A program made the position numbers and the translations under genes. Shown here in pieces: positions 1 through 5,922 of a stretch of 10,747 nt of DNA (position 1 is its first letter; the number at the start of each line of letters is the position of its first letter). The stretch covers positions 1 to 10,747 of the forward strand of contig JAZTYX010000065.1 in NCBI GenBank assembly GCA_045637095.1, in the 5' to 3' direction. This DNA comes from UMGS1649 sp045637095 (lineage in GTDB: Bacteria > Bacillota > Clostridia > TANB77 > CAG-465). Below the pieces are notes generated by a model. It did no database searches, was not told the DNA's origin, and was given only the letters and a program-made list of their open reading frames with translations.

Positions 1-648
1 GAATATTTAAAATTAGATTATGACAAGTTTTATGAAAAGTTACAAGGAATAGATGCTAAATACATAGACGTAAAAAGTGTATTAACACTTGATGATTACT
101 ACAAAACAGATATACATTGGAAACAAGAAAATCTAGATAAAGTAGTAAAAACATTAATGCCTAATATGGGAAATCCATATATAGAATTAGAATATGAAAC
201 AAAAACACATGAAGGTTTTGCAGGAGCATCATATTCTAAAGCAGGTGGTGTAGTACCTAAAGATACAATAACATATCTTTCAAACTATATAATAGATAGT
301 GCAGCAGTAAAACATGTTGAACATGGAGAAAAGCCGGTTTATGACACTGCAAAACTTAAAGGTGTAGATGCATATGACGTGTTCTTATCTGGACCATCAA
401 GTTTAATAGAAATAACAAATGTGTTTAGTGAGACAACTAAAGAATTAGTAATATTTAGAGATTCATTCTCAAGTAGCTTAATACCATTATTAATACCATA
501 TTATAACAAGATAACAGTAGTAGATTTAAGATATATAACTATGGATATGTTAGAAAAATATGTTGAGTTTAAGAATAAAGATGTATTAATGTTATACAGT
601 TTACCAATAATAAATAGCAGTACAATGCTTAGAGTTACTGTAAAATAA
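1..648 (+). CDS. DHHW/SGNH-type cell-surface acetyltransferase-like protein, 3' part
   Basis: The frame is open from the first base, so the gene starts upstream of the window; 215 residues of its C-terminal part are present. The fragment has T-D-I-H-W at residues 36-40 and F-R-D-S-F at 152-156. These fit the D-x-H-W and D-S-F signatures of the DHHW family and the related AlgX/DltD-like SGNH group, where Ser, His and Asp form the catalytic site. In those families such proteins are membrane-anchored outside the cell and often work with an MBOAT acyltransferase to O-acetylate a surface polysaccharide. The anchor and any MBOAT partner would lie upstream and cannot be seen. Codon use is strongly TTA/ATA. 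No T-run terminator follows; the only inverted repeat downstream (676-711) borders the next promoter. Family assignment is fairly secure; the substrate is unknown. Confidence 0.72.
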   Translation, partial: EYLKLDYDKFYEKLQGIDAKYIDVKSVLTLDDYYKTDIHWKQENLDKVVKTLMPNMGNPYIELEYETKTHEGFAGASYSKAGGVVPKDTITYLSNYIIDSAAVKHVEHGEKPVYDTAKLKGVDAYDVFLSGPSSLIEITNVFSETTKELVIFRDSFSSSLIPLLIPYYNKITVVDLRYITMDMLEKYVEFKNKDVLMLYSLPIINSSTMLRVTVK

Positions 649-675
649 TATAAACAAAACTAAATATAACAAAAA

Positions 676-711
676 CAATAGTCATTTAGATATTTTTCTA
701 AATGACTATTG
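676..711. promoter_or_regulatory. Inverted repeat, upstream SdpR operator candidate
   Basis: A perfect inverted repeat has 15-base arms (676-690 and 697-711) around the 6-base spacer TATTTT. Its core CATTTAGA-N6-TCTAAATG is repeated at 739-760 with the same 6-base spacing. The right arm overlaps the -35 element at 709-714. Because ArsR/SdpR repressors bind such repeats as dimers, this is inferred to be the upstream operator of the sdpRI unit. It could also form an RNA hairpin at the end of the preceding gene, but no T-run follows. Confidence 0.65.
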
Positions 712-737
712 ACATATATATCAAAGTGGTGTAAAAT
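709..737 (+). promoter_or_regulatory. sigma-A promoter of the sdpRI operon
   Basis: TTGACA (709-714) and TAAAAT (732-737) are separated by 17 bases, close to the sigma-A consensus. The predicted start of transcription (about 744) falls inside the second inverted repeat. A bound repressor at either repeat would therefore block polymerase. Confidence 0.8.
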
Positions 738-738
738 A

Positions 739-760
739 CATTTAGATAATTTTCTAAATG
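739..760. promoter_or_regulatory. Inverted repeat, downstream SdpR operator candidate
   Basis: CATTTAGA (739-746), spacer TAATTT, TCTAAATG (753-760). It has the same arms and spacing as the core of the 676-711 repeat. It lies just downstream of the -10 element and before the ribosome binding site of the repressor gene. Confidence 0.65.
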
Positions 761-773
761 AAAGGAGAGAAGT

Positions 774-1052
774 ATGGGAATATCTGAAACATTGAAAGCA
801 ATTTCTGATCCGGTAAGACGCGAGATTTTAGAAATGCTAAAAGAAACTAGTATGACTGCTGGAGACATTGCAAGTAAGTTTAATCTTACTAACGCTACAG
901 TATCATATCATCTGTCTACATTAAAAAATGCAGGACTTGTGTATGAAAGAAGAGAGAAAAAGTACATATATTACACACTTAATATTTCTGTATTTGAAGA
1001 ACTTTTATTATGGATAAAAGGATTAGGAGGAAATGAAAATGAAAAAAATTGA
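774..1052 (+). CDS. sdpR: ArsR-family autorepressor, SdpR type
   Basis: A 92-residue single-domain winged-helix protein. The N-terminal stretch with I-S-D-P-V-R-R-E-I-L and the helix-turn-helix region with N-A-T-V-S-Y-H-L-S-T-L-K are characteristic of ArsR regulators. No metal-binding cysteines are seen, which fits the SdpR branch rather than a metal sensor. The start ATG is preceded by AGGAGAG (763-769). The gene overlaps the SdpI gene that follows by 14 bases, so the two are translationally coupled. In Bacillus subtilis SdpR represses its own operon and is drawn to the membrane by SdpI when toxin is present; the same autoregulation is inferred here from the twin inverted repeats around the promoter. 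No sdpABC toxin genes are in the window. Family is secure; the exact inducer is unknown. Confidence 0.87.
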   Translation: MGISETLKAISDPVRREILEMLKETSMTAGDIASKFNLTNATVSYHLSTLKNAGLVYERREKKYIYYTLNISVFEELLLWIKGLGGNENEKN

Positions 1053-1692
1053 TTTTAAGACACTAATTTTAACATGTATTTTTTGTTTAGCAGCTGTATT
1101 TGTTGGTTTGTGGCAATATGATGCATTGCCAGAACAAGTAGCAAGCCACTTTGATGTAAATAACAATCCAGATAATTACTTTAACAAAGCAGTATTTGTA
1201 TTTGGTATGCCTATATTTATGGTATTAATGCAAGTATTTGTTTGTGTAACTGTAGATTTAACAGATAAGCATAAAGAAGCAAACAAAAAGTTTACAGGCG
1301 TTGCTAAATGGCTTTTACCTGTAATTTTATTTGCAATGTATATAATTACAATTGTATACAATTTAGGCGTTATGTTAGATATTAGAGTATGGGTATTTCT
1401 TCTTTTAGGTGTTATGTTTATAGTTCTTGGAAATTATCTTCCAAAGACTGTTGGAACACACAAATGGCCTCAAAGAACATTTACTGAAAAAGTGCAAAGA
1501 AGAATAAACCAAATTGCTGGATATGTTACAGTTGCCTATGGCGTATTATTTATGCTAAGCACATTTTTCCATTGGCTAATTAGTCTTCTTATGATTGCTT
1601 TCTATATTATCTTTGTTATAGCGATAATGTTTTATGGTTTTGCATTAGATAAAAAAGAAAGAAAAGAAATGAAAGAAAAAGAAGAAAAATAA
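1039..1692 (+). CDS. sdpI: SdpI-family membrane immunity protein (DUF1648 plus SdpI domain)
   Basis: A 217-residue integral membrane protein. The first transmembrane helix (about 8-25) is followed by the DUF1648 signature L-P-E-Q-V-A-S-H-F-D around residues 30-40. Further helices lie near 48-72, 88-110, 115-132 and in a C-terminal pair (about 160-205), with a lysine/glutamate-rich tail. The stretch from about 131 to 165 (G-N-Y-L-P-K, then R-T-F-T-E-K and a conserved N-x-x-x-G-Y) corresponds to the SdpI domain. Two in-frame ATGs exist at 1033 and 1039. AGGAGG at 1025-1030 is only 2 bases from the first but 8 from the second, so 1039 is chosen. Homologues give immunity to the SDP cannibalism toxin and act as sensor for SdpR. 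With no toxin gene nearby, protection against a competitor's toxin is an inference. Confidence 0.85.
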   Translation: MKKIDFKTLILTCIFCLAAVFVGLWQYDALPEQVASHFDVNNNPDNYFNKAVFVFGMPIFMVLMQVFVCVTVDLTDKHKEANKKFTGVAKWLLPVILFAMYIITIVYNLGVMLDIRVWVFLLLGVMFIVLGNYLPKTVGTHKWPQRTFTEKVQRRINQIAGYVTVAYGVLFMLSTFFHWLISLLMIAFYIIFVIAIMFYGFALDKKERKEMKEKEEK

Positions 1693-1706
1693 CAAACAAA
1701 AAATAG

Positions 1707-1740
1707 TAAAAAGCGTTATACCAATTGGTATAACGTTTTT
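1707..1740 (+). terminator. Intrinsic terminator of sdpRI
   Basis: The hairpin pairs CGTTATACC (1714-1722) with GGTATAACG (1727-1735) around an AATT loop, followed by a T-run, 15 bases after the sdpI stop codon. An A-run precedes the left arm, so it could also work weakly on the minus strand. Confidence 0.85.
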
Positions 1741-1742
1741 AG

Positions 1743-1771
1743 TTTACAAAACACATAAATTGTGGTATACT
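1743..1771 (+). promoter_or_regulatory. sigma-A promoter of the 191-residue orphan
   Basis: TTTACA (1743-1748), 17-base spacer, TATACT (1766-1771). It starts immediately after the preceding terminator and gives a leader of about 40 bases. Confidence 0.75.
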
Positions 1772-1819
1772 AGTATAGTCATTAAAATAAACTTGAGAAT
1801 AAATATTTAGGAGGTAAAA

Positions 1820-2395
1820 ATGACAGAGACGAAAGTATTTGAACTTGAAGATGTTACCGTAGAAGTTATAAGAAAAAACAAAACTACTCGGATTAACATC
1901 GTTTATGACGACAAGAAGATTTGTTTAAGCTATGAAAGAACCAACTCACTTATCTATCTCAACTACATTGTAACTGAAAGGTATATTATTGCATACCTTA
2001 ATTTTACTAAAGGTGTAGGCGGTGAAGACAGAGTAACCGGTCTTTATGACAGACTTGAAAAGAGAATTGTTCAAGTTACCAAGGCGAATAGAGAGAGAAT
2101 AAAGTACAGTTTGGTTTGCAAGAAGGATTTCTATTTATCTACGGTTTTAGAATATCTAAATCACGGGAAGGCTGAGGCTGCTACCGAAGAAGAAGTAGAT
2201 GAGTTTGTAACATTCCTTACTTCTAATAGAGAAATTCCAAGAGCTGAAGTTGAAGCTTGGATATATAAAGAGTATCCTATGCTTGAAACTTTTGCTAATC
2301 GTGATGAACCGCTTAAGTTTGAAATCTATCTTGCAGCGCTTCAAAGTGTAGGAAAAGAAGATTTGTATTTCTATGCTATGCCAATTACTTTTTAA
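1820..2395 (+). CDS. Protein of unknown function, paralogue A (191 aa)
   Basis: I do not recognise this family. AGGAGGT (1809-1815) precedes the ATG closely. The protein is soluble-looking: no signal peptide or transmembrane helix. The N-terminal 90 residues look beta-rich, with alternating hydrophobics around R-Y-I-I-A-Y and Y-D-x-L-E-K-R-I-V. The C-terminal half looks helical and charged. The protein aligns end to end with the product at 4625-5203. Shared positions include K-T-T near the N-terminus, T-N then L-x-Y, R-Y-I-x-x-Y, the pattern Y-x-L-x-x-K-K-x-F with T-x-L-E downstream, E-E-x-x-x-F-x-x-x-L-T, and a final M-P. Its leucine codons are mostly CTT, unlike the TTA-rich genes around it. 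It is a single-gene unit with its own promoter and terminator. Expression as a real gene is well supported; function is unknown. Confidence 0.85.
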   Translation: MTETKVFELEDVTVEVIRKNKTTRINIVYDDKKICLSYERTNSLIYLNYIVTERYIIAYLNFTKGVGGEDRVTGLYDRLEKRIVQVTKANRERIKYSLVCKKDFYLSTVLEYLNHGKAEAATEEEVDEFVTFLTSNREIPRAEVEAWIYKEYPMLETFANRDEPLKFEIYLAALQSVGKEDLYFYAMPITF

Positions 2396-2430
2396 CTTTA
2401 TATTTAGCCAGGGAAATGGCGATATAAAGT
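2395..2430 (+). other. Imperfect hairpin just after the orphan's stop codon
   Basis: ACTTTATAT (2395-2403) pairs with ATATAAAGT (2422-2430). Inside, GCCA (2407-2410) pairs with TGGC (2417-2420) around GGGAAA. It directly precedes the strong terminator at 2431-2461, giving two hairpins in tandem. No T-run follows this first one, so it is not a terminator by itself; an mRNA 3'-end structure is possible. Confidence 0.5.
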
Positions 2431-2461
2431 AAAACACCACCTAGACTATAGGTGGTGTTTT
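2431..2461. terminator. Bidirectional terminator between convergent genes
   Basis: A perfect 12-base stem, AAAACACCACCT (2431-2442) with AGGTGGTGTTTT (2450-2461). A-rich and T-rich flanks let it serve both the plus-strand orphan ending at 2395 and the minus-strand MYG1 gene ending at 2470. Confidence 0.9.
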
Positions 2462-2469
2462 ATTTGATG

Positions 2470-3366
2470 TTACTGTACTTTGCTAATTGCAGTTGCAAGC
2501 TTGCAAAGTTCAATGACGCCTTCGCGGGTTTTTGCCCTTACAAAGAAACAAGCGTTGTGGCAAAATGTTGCATCTTTAATTCCGGAAATTTCGGGCAAAC
2601 TTTCTGTTTGACCTGCCCATTCTTTCGGGAAAGAGATTCGCTGGTTGAATGGTTCTTCAAGACTTGGCGGAACACATTGTGCAGCATAACCGCCAGCGGG
2701 GTAATGGAAAATTACGAAGTCTACTTTGGAAGGCGAAGTGTTGTTATGTTCAATTACAACGTTCTGCCATTTCATAAACTGTGAAGGAATTTCCATTATA
2801 TTCTCGGTTCCGCTTACTGCAAGAGCGATACGAAGTGCGGTGTTATCCTTTTCTTCGCGGATAATCTTAAGAATAGCTTTTCTTAAGATACTTGCAGTTG
2901 TATGAAGTGCATCCATAAAGCAAAAATCTGTAGAAGTTGCTTCATCCCAGTTGGGCAAGAAATATGCGATGTATTCAAAAGGAGAACGAGCTTTGATGCC
3001 GTTATCTATTTTGTCCAAATCCTCAATGATTTCCCTGTCCACACGTTCTTTACAAAGAGCAATGTAGTCTTTGGTACAACCAAGAGATTTGAGGATTTCA
3101 TCGCCAAATGCTTGCCAAACAAGGCCAGAACTTGCGTAGGGAGTTCCTGATTCGCGTTTTCCGTTGCCGCCGGGCATATGGTGATCAAAAATGCCACCGC
3201 CGACATCAACAACGATGTCACAAGCTTTTAATACATTGGGATCCCGGGTGCGTACTACGGTTACTTTGCCAGCATGCAAAATTGAAATGAGTGCTATTGA
3301 AATGAGTTCATCATAGTGAAAAATGCCGTTGTGTGTTCCAACAGAAATTTTCTTTGAGCTATACAT
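2470..3366 (-). CDS. MYG1-family (UPF0160) DHH-superfamily phosphoesterase
   Basis: A 298-residue protein of the usual length for bacterial MYG1 homologues. The N-terminal motif G-T-H-N-G-x-F-H-x-D-E (residues 10-20) and D-V-G-G-G-x-F-D-H-H (54-63) carry the His and Asp residues that would bind metal in this branch of the DHH superfamily. The C-terminal part (about 245-298) has the family's F-P-x-x-W-A-G and S-G-I-x-x-A-x-F-C-H patterns. Eukaryotic MYG1 is a 3'-5' RNA exonuclease; the bacterial substrate is not known, so nuclease activity here is inference from family. AAGGAGGT (3374-3381, read on the minus strand) sits 7 bases before the ATG. Codon use is richer in G and C than in the envelope genes of the window. 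It is transcribed alone and divergently from tsaC. Confidence 0.88.
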   Translation of the reverse strand: MYSSKKISVGTHNGIFHYDELISIALISILHAGKVTVVRTRDPNVLKACDIVVDVGGGIFDHHMPGGNGKRESGTPYASSGLVWQAFGDEILKSLGCTKDYIALCKERVDREIIEDLDKIDNGIKARSPFEYIAYFLPNWDEATSTDFCFMDALHTTASILRKAILKIIREEKDNTALRIALAVSGTENIMEIPSQFMKWQNVVIEHNNTSPSKVDFVIFHYPAGGYAAQCVPPSLEEPFNQRISFPKEWAGQTESLPEISGIKDATFCHNACFFVRAKTREGVIELCKLATAISKVQ

Positions 3367-3397
3367 TTGTACTACCTCCTTAATTTATTTTGGCTAC

Positions 3398-3426
3398 ATT
3401 ATATCAAAAATGTTTACATAATTCAA
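3398..3426 (-). promoter_or_regulatory. sigma-A promoter of the MYG1 gene
   Basis: On the minus strand, TTGAAT (3421-3426), 17-base spacer, TATAAT (3398-3403). Its -35 lies only 8 bases from the -35 of the divergent tsaC promoter. Confidence 0.8.
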
Positions 3427-3434
3427 CTAAATTC

Positions 3435-3463
3435 TTGAAAACATGGGTTAAACGGAGTATAAT
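3435..3463 (+). promoter_or_regulatory. sigma-A promoter of tsaC
   Basis: TTGAAA (3435-3440), 17-base spacer, TATAAT (3458-3463). The ATG follows 20 bases later, so the leader is very short. Confidence 0.85.
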
Positions 3464-3483
3464 TAACACTTAGGAGAAAGAAA

Positions 3484-4500
3484 ATGGTAAATATAGACGA
3501 ACAAGAAATAATAAATGCAGCTAAAGTAATAAAAGATGGTGGACTTGTTCTATTTCCAACAGAAACTGTTTATGGGATAGGAGCAAATGGACTAAATGAA
3601 CAAGCTGTAAAAAATATATTTAAGGCAAAAGGTAGAGCATCAGACAATCCATTAATATTACATATATCTCACGCAGATATGTTAAAAGATATTGCTAAAG
3701 ATATATCTGAGTTAGAATATAAACTTATGGATGCATTCTGGCCAGGCCCGTTTACAATAGTACTAAATAAAACAGATATAGTACCTACAGTTGTAACTGG
3801 TGGATTAGATACTGTTGCAGTAAGAATGCCAAGAAATAAAATAGCAAATAGACTTATACATTATGCAGGAGTTCCAATAGCAGCCCCAAGTGCTAACATA
3901 TCTGGCAAACCAAGTGGTACTTGTGTTGAAGATGTGTATGATGAACTAAAAAACAGCATGGATTATATAATAGATGGTGGAAAGTGTGAAGTTGGTATTG
4001 AATCTACTGTTGTTAAAGTAGAAGATGGTAGTGTAAGAATACTAAGACCAGGAAGAATTACTAAAGAGGATATTGAAACTATAGTATCATCAGTAATTTT
4101 AGATGAGCATATATTAGGAGAAGTAAAAGAAAATGAAAAAGTATTGTCACCAGGTATGAAATATAGACATTATGCACCTAAAACTAAATGTGTTATGATA
4201 TACAGCAAAGACAATAGTGGTATGGTAGATAGAATAAATGAAATAGCAAATGAGTATAATAAAGCTACGGTAATTTGTTCTAGTGAAAATAAAGAACAAT
4301 ATACTGGTAAGGAAATATTAGATTACGGTTCTAAAAAAAATCTAGAAGAAATATCTTCAAATATATTTTCTATGTTAAGAAATGCAGATAAAAATGAATC
4401 GGACATAATATTAATTGAAGGAATAGAATCAAAAGGAATAGGTTTAGCAATTATGAACAGATTAATAAGAGCTTGTTCACATGAATTCTACATAGTATAA
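3484..4500 (+). CDS. tsaC: L-threonylcarbamoyladenylate synthase, Sua5/TsaC type
   Basis: A 338-residue cytoplasmic enzyme that condenses threonine, bicarbonate and ATP to threonylcarbamoyl-AMP, the first step of t6A37 modification in ANN-decoding tRNAs. The N-terminal YrdC-like domain (about 8-200) has P-T-E-T-V-Y-G (25-31), K-A-K-G-R (47-51), F-W-P-G-P-F (85-90), V-R-M-P (113-116) and A-P-S-A-N-x-S-G (134-141), followed by I-E-S-T-V and R-P-G. A C-terminal Sua5 domain follows the linker S-P-G-M-K-Y-R-H-Y-A-P (222-232), which identifies the long Sua5 form rather than the short TsaC form. AGGAG (3472-3476) is 7 bases from the ATG. All expected motifs are intact. It is monocistronic, with its own promoter and a hairpin after the stop. 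The partner TsaBDE genes are not in the window. Confidence 0.95.
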   Translation: MVNIDEQEIINAAKVIKDGGLVLFPTETVYGIGANGLNEQAVKNIFKAKGRASDNPLILHISHADMLKDIAKDISELEYKLMDAFWPGPFTIVLNKTDIVPTVVTGGLDTVAVRMPRNKIANRLIHYAGVPIAAPSANISGKPSGTCVEDVYDELKNSMDYIIDGGKCEVGIESTVVKVEDGSVRILRPGRITKEDIETIVSSVILDEHILGEVKENEKVLSPGMKYRHYAPKTKCVMIYSKDNSGMVDRINEIANEYNKATVICSSENKEQYTGKEILDYGSKKNLEEISSNIFSMLRNADKNESDIILIEGIESKGIGLAIMNRLIRACSHEFYIV

Positions 4501-4521
4501 TTATATACAGATTACATAAAA

Positions 4522-4550
4522 TTGACAAATGAGTTCCAGAGTGATATAAT
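4522..4550 (+). promoter_or_regulatory. sigma-A promoter of paralogue B
   Basis: TTGACA (4522-4527), 17-base spacer, TATAAT (4545-4550): a near-consensus strong promoter. The -10 element occupies the loop of the hairpin at 4532-4567. Confidence 0.88.
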
Positions 4551-4567
4551 AATGTCGCTTTGGAACT
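4532..4567 (+). terminator. Hairpin after tsaC that contains the next gene's -10 element
   Basis: Bases 4532-4545 pair with 4554-4567 as 14 consecutive RNA pairs, 11 Watson-Crick and three G-U. The G-U pairs work only in plus-strand RNA, which favours an RNA hairpin over a protein-binding DNA palindrome. The T-rich TTTGTTGTT follows. It is probably the tsaC terminator, although the T-tract is imperfect. An operator over the promoter is the alternative. Confidence 0.55.
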
Positions 4568-4624
4568 TTGTTGTTAAGTACTTAATAGTAACTAAGCAAA
4601 AAATATTAAAGAAAGGGTAAAACT

Positions 4625-5203
4625 ATGAAAGATGTAAGACGGATTAATTCAAGAGTCCAGGTAGAACGCAACATCAGAATGAAGACCACCGCCATATCTG
4701 TAATTGTAGATGGTGAAAAAACAGTTCTTGCAGATATGAAAACCAATGATTACTTCTGGCTTAAGTACGAACATAACGATAGATATATCGTTGTATATTC
4801 CAGAGGTTGCATGGTAAACCAGATTCCTCTTAAGGTAGAAGCTGCATATGATATCAAAAACGAAAAGGTCGTTGAGATTAAGCGCAAGAATCAAGTCATT
4901 CTTGAATATATGCTTATTGGCAAAAAGCAGTTCGAGATTGGTACAATTCTTGAGTTTATCAACGATTGTCTGCTAAACGTTGCTTCTAAAGAAGAAACTG
5001 AAGATTTCAAAAGATATCTTACAGCAGAAAACCCGAATATCACGCGTGAAAGGATTAAGGAGTACATCATAAGTTGCTATCCTGTCCTTTCAATGTATTG
5101 TGATTACGATTACATTATTACAGTAATGGAATACAGGGAAATCATGGAGAAACTTGGAAATAATCTTTGTTTCCACATTATGCCTGAAGCTTTGGATAAG
5201 TAA
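4625..5203 (+). CDS. Protein of unknown function, paralogue B (192 aa)
   Basis: Not a family I recognise, but clearly a diverged relative of the 191-residue product at 1820-2395. The two have almost the same length, no gaps longer than a few residues, and the same motif order: K-T-T at 20-22, T-N and L-x-Y around 41-48, R-Y-I-V-V-Y at about 53-58, A-Y-D-x-x-x-x-x-V-V, then G-K-K-x-F with T-I-L-E-F-I-N, E-E-T-x-x-F-x-x-x-L-T, Y-P-V-L, and a terminal M-P-E. No signal peptide or membrane segment is seen. A leading beta-rich half and a helical second half are likely. The ribosome binding site is modest (AAAGGGT just before the ATG). Leucine codons are mostly CTT. It is a single-gene unit driven by a near-consensus promoter, so it may be well expressed. 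Role unknown. Confidence 0.86.
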   Translation: MKDVRRINSRVQVERNIRMKTTAISVIVDGEKTVLADMKTNDYFWLKYEHNDRYIVVYSRGCMVNQIPLKVEAAYDIKNEKVVEIKRKNQVILEYMLIGKKQFEIGTILEFINDCLLNVASKEETEDFKRYLTAENPNITRERIKEYIISCYPVLSMYCDYDYIITVMEYREIMEKLGNNLCFHIMPEALDK

Positions 5204-5211
5204 CATCAAAA

Positions 5212-5240
5212 AAGGCTACAAACAATTTGTTTGTAGCCTT
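5212..5240. terminator. Strong hairpin after paralogue B
   Basis: A perfect 12-base stem, AAGGCTACAAAC (5212-5223) with GTTTGTAGCCTT (5229-5240), around AATTT. On the plus strand the T-run is only two bases and then AGTGC. On the minus strand six T bases follow the stem, so it is a better terminator for antisense transcription. Confidence 0.7.
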
Positions 5241-5254
5241 AGTGCTAACAACTA

Positions 5255-5283
5255 TTGAAAAAACAAAAAACTAAATATATAAT
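5255..5283 (+). promoter_or_regulatory. sigma-A promoter of the small-protein operon
   Basis: TTGAAA (5255-5260), 17-base spacer, TATAAT (5278-5283), about 30 bases before the first gene's start. Confidence 0.78.
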
Positions 5284-5311
5284 TTAATTAAATTAATTTT
5301 AGGAGGCAAAT

Positions 5312-5563
5312 ATGGAAAGAGAAGTAAAGCCATATACATTATGGCAACATTTCAAAGGAGCAAGAGCTATGGTAATTGCACTTGCTAAACACAGTGAGAC
5401 AGGAGAAGAACTTGTTGTTTATCGTTGTATGGATAACAATGGTAAGACAAATCACAAAGACGGAATTTATGCAAGACCGCTTAGCATGTTCCTATCTGAA
5501 GTAGATCATGAAAAGTATCCTGAAGTTGAGCAAAAGTATCGCTTTGAGGAAATTAAGGATTAA
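5312..5563 (+). CDS. DUF1653 domain protein (83 aa)
   Basis: A small cytoplasmic protein that is almost entirely one DUF1653 domain. The features that show it are W-Q-H-F-K-G (10-15), A-K-H-S-E-T-G-E-E-L-V-V-Y-R (about 25-38) and the closing A-R-P-L-S-M-F-L-S-E-V (about 50-60). The family is widespread in bacteria, often found as a stand-alone protein of this size; its function is not established, so none is assigned. AGGAGG (5301-5306) lies 5 bases before the ATG. It is the first gene of a tight three-gene unit, with 24 bases to the next start, under its own promoter. A short charged tail (E-V-E-Q-K-Y-R-F-E-E-I-K-D) follows the domain. Confidence 0.88.
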   Translation: MEREVKPYTLWQHFKGARAMVIALAKHSETGEELVVYRCMDNNGKTNHKDGIYARPLSMFLSEVDHEKYPEVEQKYRFEEIKD

Positions 5564-5587
5564 GAAAAAACACAAGGAGAAAATTTA

Positions 5588-5902
5588 ATGAAACTAAAAT
5601 CATTCAAATTTCCTACATTCGAAGAATGGAAAAAGAAAAAGTATACTACTCGGGTAGAGCTTGGTGCATACTGTGTTGAGGTTAGAGCTTTTTCGTGGGG
5701 TAGAGATGGAGCGACATATATGTTTGCAGCATCGCTTGCAGACAGAAACCCGCTTAATATTTACACTCCGCAAATTTTTTCAAGACGCTTTGAATACGTA
5801 GGCGATGATAACGCGCTAAAGGAATGGTATGATAATACTGCTCTTGAGTTTAACCAATTCTTTGAAAATCTTTTAAGGAAGACATATCTTGAAGAAGAAT
5901 AA
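5588..5902 (+). CDS. Protein of unknown function (104 aa)
   Basis: I do not recognise this protein. It starts with a lysine-rich, aromatic stretch (F-K-F-P-T-F-E-E-W-K-K-K-K), then a probable beta segment (T-R-V-E-L-G-A-Y-C-V-E-V-R-A-F) and a central S-W-G-R-D-G-A. An acidic helix with many aromatic residues closes the chain (E-W-Y-D, N-Q-F-F-E-N-L-L). No signal peptide, membrane helix or obvious catalytic motif is seen. AAGGAG (5574-5579) is 8 bases before the ATG. The gene lies 24 bases after the DUF1653 gene and 20 before the 47-residue gene, all on one transcript, so a shared role is plausible but unproven. Codon use (ATT, CTT, GCG, CGC present) matches the paralogous orphans rather than the AT-extreme envelope genes. 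Confidence 0.82.
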   Translation: MKLKSFKFPTFEEWKKKKYTTRVELGAYCVEVRAFSWGRDGATYMFAASLADRNPLNIYTPQIFSRRFEYVGDDNALKEWYDNTALEFNQFFENLLRKTYLEEE

Positions 5903-5922
5903 AAGAATACGAAGGAAAAGTA

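Noticed and set aside
1033..1038. Earlier ATG for sdpI
   Set aside because: Only 2 bases from the AGGAGG; the ATG at 1039 has proper 8-base spacing.
1176..1361. 61-residue minus-strand frame inside sdpI
   Set aside because: Antisense to a recognised membrane protein; no signals.
2156..2440. 94-residue minus-strand frame over the end of paralogue A
   Set aside because: It starts within the coding sequence of a better-supported gene, spans the terminator region and has no ribosome binding site.
2452..3290. Several plus- and minus-strand frames inside the MYG1 gene (2452-2784, 2902-3150, 3108-3290 plus; 3006-3221 minus)
   Set aside because: They overlap a complete MYG1 gene with intact motifs, lack ribosome binding sites and show no recognisable protein features.
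4649..4894. 81-residue minus-strand frame within paralogue B
   Set aside because: Antisense to a conserved paralogue pair member; no initiation signals.
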